A DNA stretch of 64,000 nt from Stictocephala bisonia (Eukaryota > Arthropoda > Insecta > Hemiptera > Membracidae), in NCBI GenBank assembly GCA_035578905.1, contig JAQJVL010000248.1:480501-544500 (forward strand). The letters run 5' to 3'. The position numbers and the translations under genes are program-made. The notes below the pieces were generated by a model. That model ran no database searches. It was not told the origin of the DNA and saw only the letters and a program-made list of their open reading frames with translations. Positions 59,260-64,000 of the stretch are shown one piece after another. Positions within the stretch are counted from its first letter, which is position 1, and each line of letters starts with the position of its first letter.

Positions 59260-60430
59260 GTGAGATTAGTATTACACATTTTTTAACACCCAAAAACACT
59301 AAAGAAGCACAAACATTAAAAATTGTGGCACAAAAAGCGGAAATATTATATATTTGCAACTTTTCCACACCACGTTAACTATAGTGGAACCGTTCTAACT
59401 TTACCTCTGAAGTTTGCGGGCTAAACTGAAAAATCGACATAGGCAACGTCGCATCCATACCGCCTCAGCCCTCCTCTAAATTTTACATCCGGTGACTTAC
59501 AATTGGGAAGGATATAGGAAGGTACACATTTATTTTTTTAATGGGAATTAAATCTTTTTAGTGTTTAACTAGGAAGTATTTTTTTTTTTACTGTTTACAA
59601 ATATCAAAAAACGAAGTCAATCGGACAATTTTAACTTATAAAAACTATCAGGCCCTAGTTGTGATTTATTTAGAGTGGAAACAAACTAGCCGTGGGACAG
59701 GAAGGAACCAAGCACTCAAGATATACAATGTTGCCATGTTGTACTCCCCTTAGAGGTAAAGTTATAACGGCTGGAGTATAGTAGTGCACACTTAGTAACG
59801 CCCATAAAACATCAAAGAATAAAAAAAACAGCACAAAAATTAACCATTGACTGTAGAAAAAATGTCCGCTCATAAGAGCTGCTTGAAGCCGGTTTGCCTC
59901 CGTGAAATTAGTTATCAAAGTCTCCTCACGGGTAGCACCAGTGTCTCCCTCTCCCTGTCTCTTCATCCCTTTATTTTTCAGCACACGCTTAGGTAACTAA
60001 TAGCTGAGATAATAGTACTCAAAACAGTCGTTCGATTGTTTATGAAAAACTATTCACTGTTAGATAGCACCACAACCACGCGTCTACAGAAATTTAATTA
60101 CTGTGGTCAGTCTGTTACTATAGTCAATGAAATAACCATATAAATATATCAAATATTAAAATACATGTATCTTGCTGCTTAAGTTTACTACTATTTCCCT
60201 TGTAGCGCACATTTTTTTACGAATGTTATAATAAATAAATAAAGGAGCACATATGTTTACATTGTTGCCACCGAAAGTCTTACCTTGTAATCACACATTC
60301 ATGGATGTACAGTTTTACTTTTTAAATTTGCATTGTTTCCAACTAAAAGTAAACGTGTAGTGCACATTTTGTAACTACTCTATAAAAATATGTAAAATAG
60401 CACAAAAATAAAATTTGTGGCACATACATT
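59260..60430. repeat. Diffuse dispersed repeats, non-coding
   Basis: An about 80-bp motif containing AGCACAAA, TTGTGGCACA or AGTGCACA occurs irregularly at about 59270-59345, 59785-59840, 60205-60255 and 60358-60425. An inverted pair of CTAACTTTACCTCT type lies at 59400-59415 and about 59750-59765. This may be an old, rearranged mobile element. The 104-codon minus ORF at 59670-59984 is not supported as a gene. Confidence 0.5.
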
Positions 60431-60989
60431 CGTAGACTAGACGATATCTTTAGATATATTTAGAGATTTGTATTCATTGCCGAAGGCCAACTTTGAATGG
60501 AATGGGTCTACAATGCGCAGTGACGAACCGCTTCCTAAAGCTCAACTTTACCTTCCTTCATAACCAATTTAATATGTCACACCATAGTACGGTATTTTTT
60601 ATCTTGCTATTTTTTTTTTATTTTTCATTTAATGATCTAAAAAATACATATCCAAAAGCCTTGTTCTCTTTGTAAAAAATAAACCTATAAAAATGATTAA
60701 AATGTGATTTTAAGAAATGGAAATCTAAGAATATACAGTAAAGTTATTAAAATGTAGAGAATTTAGTTATGTTTAGTAGATTTTAAAAATAAAATATCAT
60801 TCAAATTAGGGTGATAAAAATAGGGATATAATAATATATCAAATGTAATCTTATATCTAATTTGATTATCATGGAAGTCCGACTGGTACAGCAATGTCTT
60901 TGTACTGTCTACCTAGGACGTCAGTATCTAGCGATGTTATCTTTTCCACTTTAGGGCGCATGTACGAATCTAAGGGTCATGGTTTTCTT
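60431..60989. other. AT-rich spacer
   Basis: No gene recognised. Confidence 0.45.
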
Positions 60990-62525
60990 ACAAATGGAAA
61001 TTCACATACGACGATGTTGACCCTCCTGCCTGTTCATACACGTATATTAATTATGATCCTCCCGCCCACACATACAAGTAGGGTAGTATTGGCCCTCTCG
61101 CCCACACATACACGTACGATGGTTAAAATCCTCCCACCAAAGATACGTAGGGTAGTATTTGCCCTCTCGCCCACACATACAAATACGATGGTTGTGATCC
61201 TACCGCCCACACATATACGTAGGCTAGTATTGACCCTCTCGCCCACAGATATACGTACGATGGTTGTGATCCTCCCGCCCACACATATACGTAGGCTAGT
61301 ATTGACCCTCTCGCCCACAGATATACGTACGATGGTTGTGATCCTCCCGCCCACACATATACGTAGGCTAGTATTGGCCCTCTCGCCCACACATACAAAT
61401 ACGATGGTTGTGATCCTACCGCCCACACATATACGTAGGCTAGTATTGACCCTCTCGCCCACAGATATACGTACGATGGTTGTGATCCTCCCGCCCACAC
61501 ATATACGTAGGCTAGTATTGACCCTCTCGCCCACACATACAAGTACGATGGTTGTGATCCTCCCGCCCACACATATACGTAGGCTAGTATTGACCCTCTC
61601 GCCCACACATACAAGTACGATGGTTGTGATCCTACCGCCCACACATATACGTAGGCTAGTATTGACCCTCTCGCCCACAGATATACGTACGATGGTTGTG
61701 ATCCTCCCGCCCACACATCCACGTAGGCTAGTATTGACCCTCTCGCCCACAGATATACGTACGATGGTTGTGATCCTCCCGCCCACACATCCACGTAGGC
61801 TAGTATTGACCCTCTCGCCCACAGATATACGTACGATGGTTGTGATCTTCCCGCCCACACATATATGTAGGATAGTATTGGCCCTCTTGCCCACACATAC
61901 AAGTACGATGATTGTGATCCTACCGCCCACACATATACGTAGGATAGTATTGGCCCTCTTGCCCACACATACAAGTACGATGGTTGTGATCCTACCGCCC
62001 ACACATATACGTAGGCTAGTATTGACCCTCTCGCCCACAGATATACGTACGATGGTTGTGATCCTCCCGCCCACACATCCACGTAGGCTAGTATTGACCC
62101 TCTCGCCCACAGATATACGTACGATGGTTGTGATCTTCCCGCCCACACATACACGTAGGCTAGTATTGTTCCTCTTGCCCACAAATACACGTACGATGGT
62201 TGTGGTCCTACCGCCTACACATATACGTATGGTAGTATTGGCCCTCTTGCCCACACATACACGTACCATGGTTGTGCTCCTCCAGCCCACACATACACGT
62301 ACGATGGTTGTGGTCCTACCGCCTACAAATATACGTAGGGTAGTATTGGCCCTCTTGCCCACACATACACGTACGATAGTTGTGATCCTACCGCCCACAT
62401 ATAAACATACGATGGTTGTGGTCCTACCGCCTACACATATACGTAGGGTAGTATTGGCCCTCTTGCCCACACATACACGTACCATGGTTGTGATCCTCCA
62501 GCCCACACATACACGTACGGGTCTA
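60990..62525 (+). repeat. 72-bp higher-order minisatellite, about 21 copies
   Basis: The 72-bp unit is two 36-bp subunits. One is GTAGGCTAGTATTGACCCTC, then TCGCCCACA with ATATAC. The other is GTACGATGGTTGTGATCCTC, then CCGCCCACACATATAC. Since 72 is divisible by three and stop-free in several frames, ORFs of 355-545 codons run across the array on both strands. They encode only 24-residue repeats and I do not regard them as genes. The right third has more variants and some single-subunit steps. Confidence 0.95.
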
Positions 62526-63429
62526 TTGTAACGGCGCCGTGCAGGCTCCACCACAATAACACTGGAGTCTGCAGGTGGAGCACGTCGATTACGACTTAAT
62601 CTCTCAGCCGTCTTACCATAAAAATACCACGGCAGTTTTTCTTTGTTACTTTTTTAACATGAATATTCCAATTAAGATTGAATTCAAACATCACTCAAAA
62701 CATGTTCAAATGGTCAATTTATCCCAATGTTGAAAAGAAAACGCTATTTCCTGTGGTAAGCTAATTTTCGCTCTTTTTCTAACATGAGCGAAATATTTTT
62801 GCTCACGCTAGAAAAAAATCCTAGCGTCTGATTTTACAAGCACCTGACTCTGATCACGAAAATAAGTGACATTCGTCTGAAGAATAGAAATTAGGCTCAG
62901 TACCAATATTAGGAACAGTCATGATAGTTTTTATATTTTGAAATGTTGTAGAAGACATTGATAGAAGAAATGATATGAAGTTTAACTAATACAAATCGTA
63001 TATATTTATTTGTTATAGAGACACTTTAAATATGGTCGTAGTTTGTATTCTTTTAGAGTTTAAAACAGGATATAATCTATACTTCTGCCGTGCGAATCGC
63101 GCAGTTGGTCTGAGACCCTTCACCGGGTTGGTTTGGTTGATACAGTTCTACTGTACTAACGTATTGCGGATTATACGTGCAATATTAATTTTAGGTTTAA
63201 TAAAACCTACAAACACATTTACATATAGTTATTATGTCTGTCATATCCATCAGGCTTATGCTTACTAGTTAGTGATATTTTCTGTATGATAGACATTTAT
63301 TAAACATTTGAAGTTTTAAAAATTGAAGGACATTTGTAAATTACTTGTATTTGAATATTTAATATAGATTATATAGACATATAAAGTGTATTATGAGTGA
63401 TTAAGATTTAGGATAACTGCACTTAAGAC
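62526..63429. other. Spacer, no gene recognised
   Basis: A GC-rich short segment follows the array (62526-62600) and contains GCTCCAC and its inverse GTGGAGC. The rest is AT-rich with no convincing ORF. Confidence 0.45.
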
Positions 63430-64000
63430 CAGTGGTGTATTTCACGATTTGCCGCCTAGGGGATATAGCGGCTATCTGCCCCCCCCCACCCTTTGTTTGT
63501 ATCATAGCTAATGTTGTACTAAAAACAGTAGGTAGTAGGTATCAACATAAGTTGAACATTATAAGTTAAAACCAATTTATTTTAATCGTGTTATTAATTG
63601 AAATGTTAGTGGTGTATTTTAGTTTACAAATGTTATAATATGACTAATTTAGTAGAATTGTTGAAAGAAATAAGAACAATAATTTACAATAATAAATCAA
63701 GTAATATATGAGTTGTAAGTATGCAAGCTAAGCTGGAAAGTAAAATTTAGAATTTTTAAAGTAAAAAATAGAACACACTTTATATTATTTACATGTCTAT
63801 GGCGATTAAATCAACTTTCTTCTTGCTTTAGAGGCCGAAAATGAATTGATGAATTGAGGCGGCGAACATCAGACATACATACGTCTTCCTAAACTCCTCT
63901 TCCCCGGACCCGCCTATCAACAAAAGTACACAACTTCTGCCGCTCTCGCTCTATACATACATTCGTAACACAGTTAGATGACAGCCGTAACTTGATAATA
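63430..64000. mobile_element. Possible hAT-type left end running off the window
   Basis: CAGTGGTGTATTTC starts at 63430 and is followed by TTTGCCGCCTAGGGG and a run of C at 63479-63487. CAGTGG-G-type termini with GCCGCC subterminal DNA are common in insect hAT elements. A GC-richer segment with GAGGCGGCGAAC is at 63855-63870. No right terminus or target duplication is visible within the window. Confidence 0.35.

Noticed and set aside
60894..62554. ORFs of 355-545 codons with 24-residue repeats
   Set aside because: By-product of the 72-bp array. Frames on both strands are equally open and the N-terminal part before the array is not protein-like.

Overview
The window looks like repeat-dominated nuclear DNA of an arthropod, most likely an insect. 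It is AT-rich, has intron-style splice signals, lacks operons, and carries DNA transposons (Tigger/pogo, two piggyBacs, mariner, hAT and several MITEs), LINE retrotransposons, tRNA-derived SINEs and long minisatellites. No species can be named from the sequence alone.

Layout. 1-4.9 kb is AT-rich, with a long hairpin at 2086-2235 and a double hairpin near 4.2 kb. 5-7.4 kb holds a complete Tigger element that split a 36-bp minisatellite. 10.7-13.3 kb has two different piggyBac elements placed back to back around one shared TTAA. 14.4-15.2 kb is a MITE with clean 8-bp target duplications, and a SINE follows at 18.0 kb. 21.9-23.8 kb is a mariner remnant with a 5'-truncated LINE inserted in it. 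24.4-24.7 kb has an unassigned minus-strand exon-like ORF. 26.6-30.6 kb is a decayed minus-strand LINE whose first ORF seems to combine a FLYWCH-type finger, a coiled coil and an SGNH-hydrolase-like domain. Its upstream side is interrupted by a 3,990-bp hAT-like element (30578-34567). 35.9-38.85 kb is a better preserved related LINE on the plus strand.

The only convincing host gene is the first coding exon at 39265-39966 (plus strand). It has a promoter-like region upstream and a canonical 5' splice site; its product is not recognised. Downstream, probably in its first intron, are a 288-bp MITE, a LINE 3' fragment and an array of 43 identical 45-bp repeats (43985-45919). From 49 to 62.5 kb there are two related MITEs, an AGGGTGTCC-type MITE, two weak exon candidates and a run of minisatellites.

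The least expected observation is that several separate tandem arrays (5/7.3, 52.4, 58 and 61 kb) and two isolated copies (33.1 and 55.5 kb) share one ancestral 36-bp unit. That unit has diversified into 30-bp, 70-bp and 72-bp higher-order forms. No cellular system with interacting genes is encoded here. The biology on show is transposon nesting, decay (including loss of catalytic aspartates) and minisatellite turnover.
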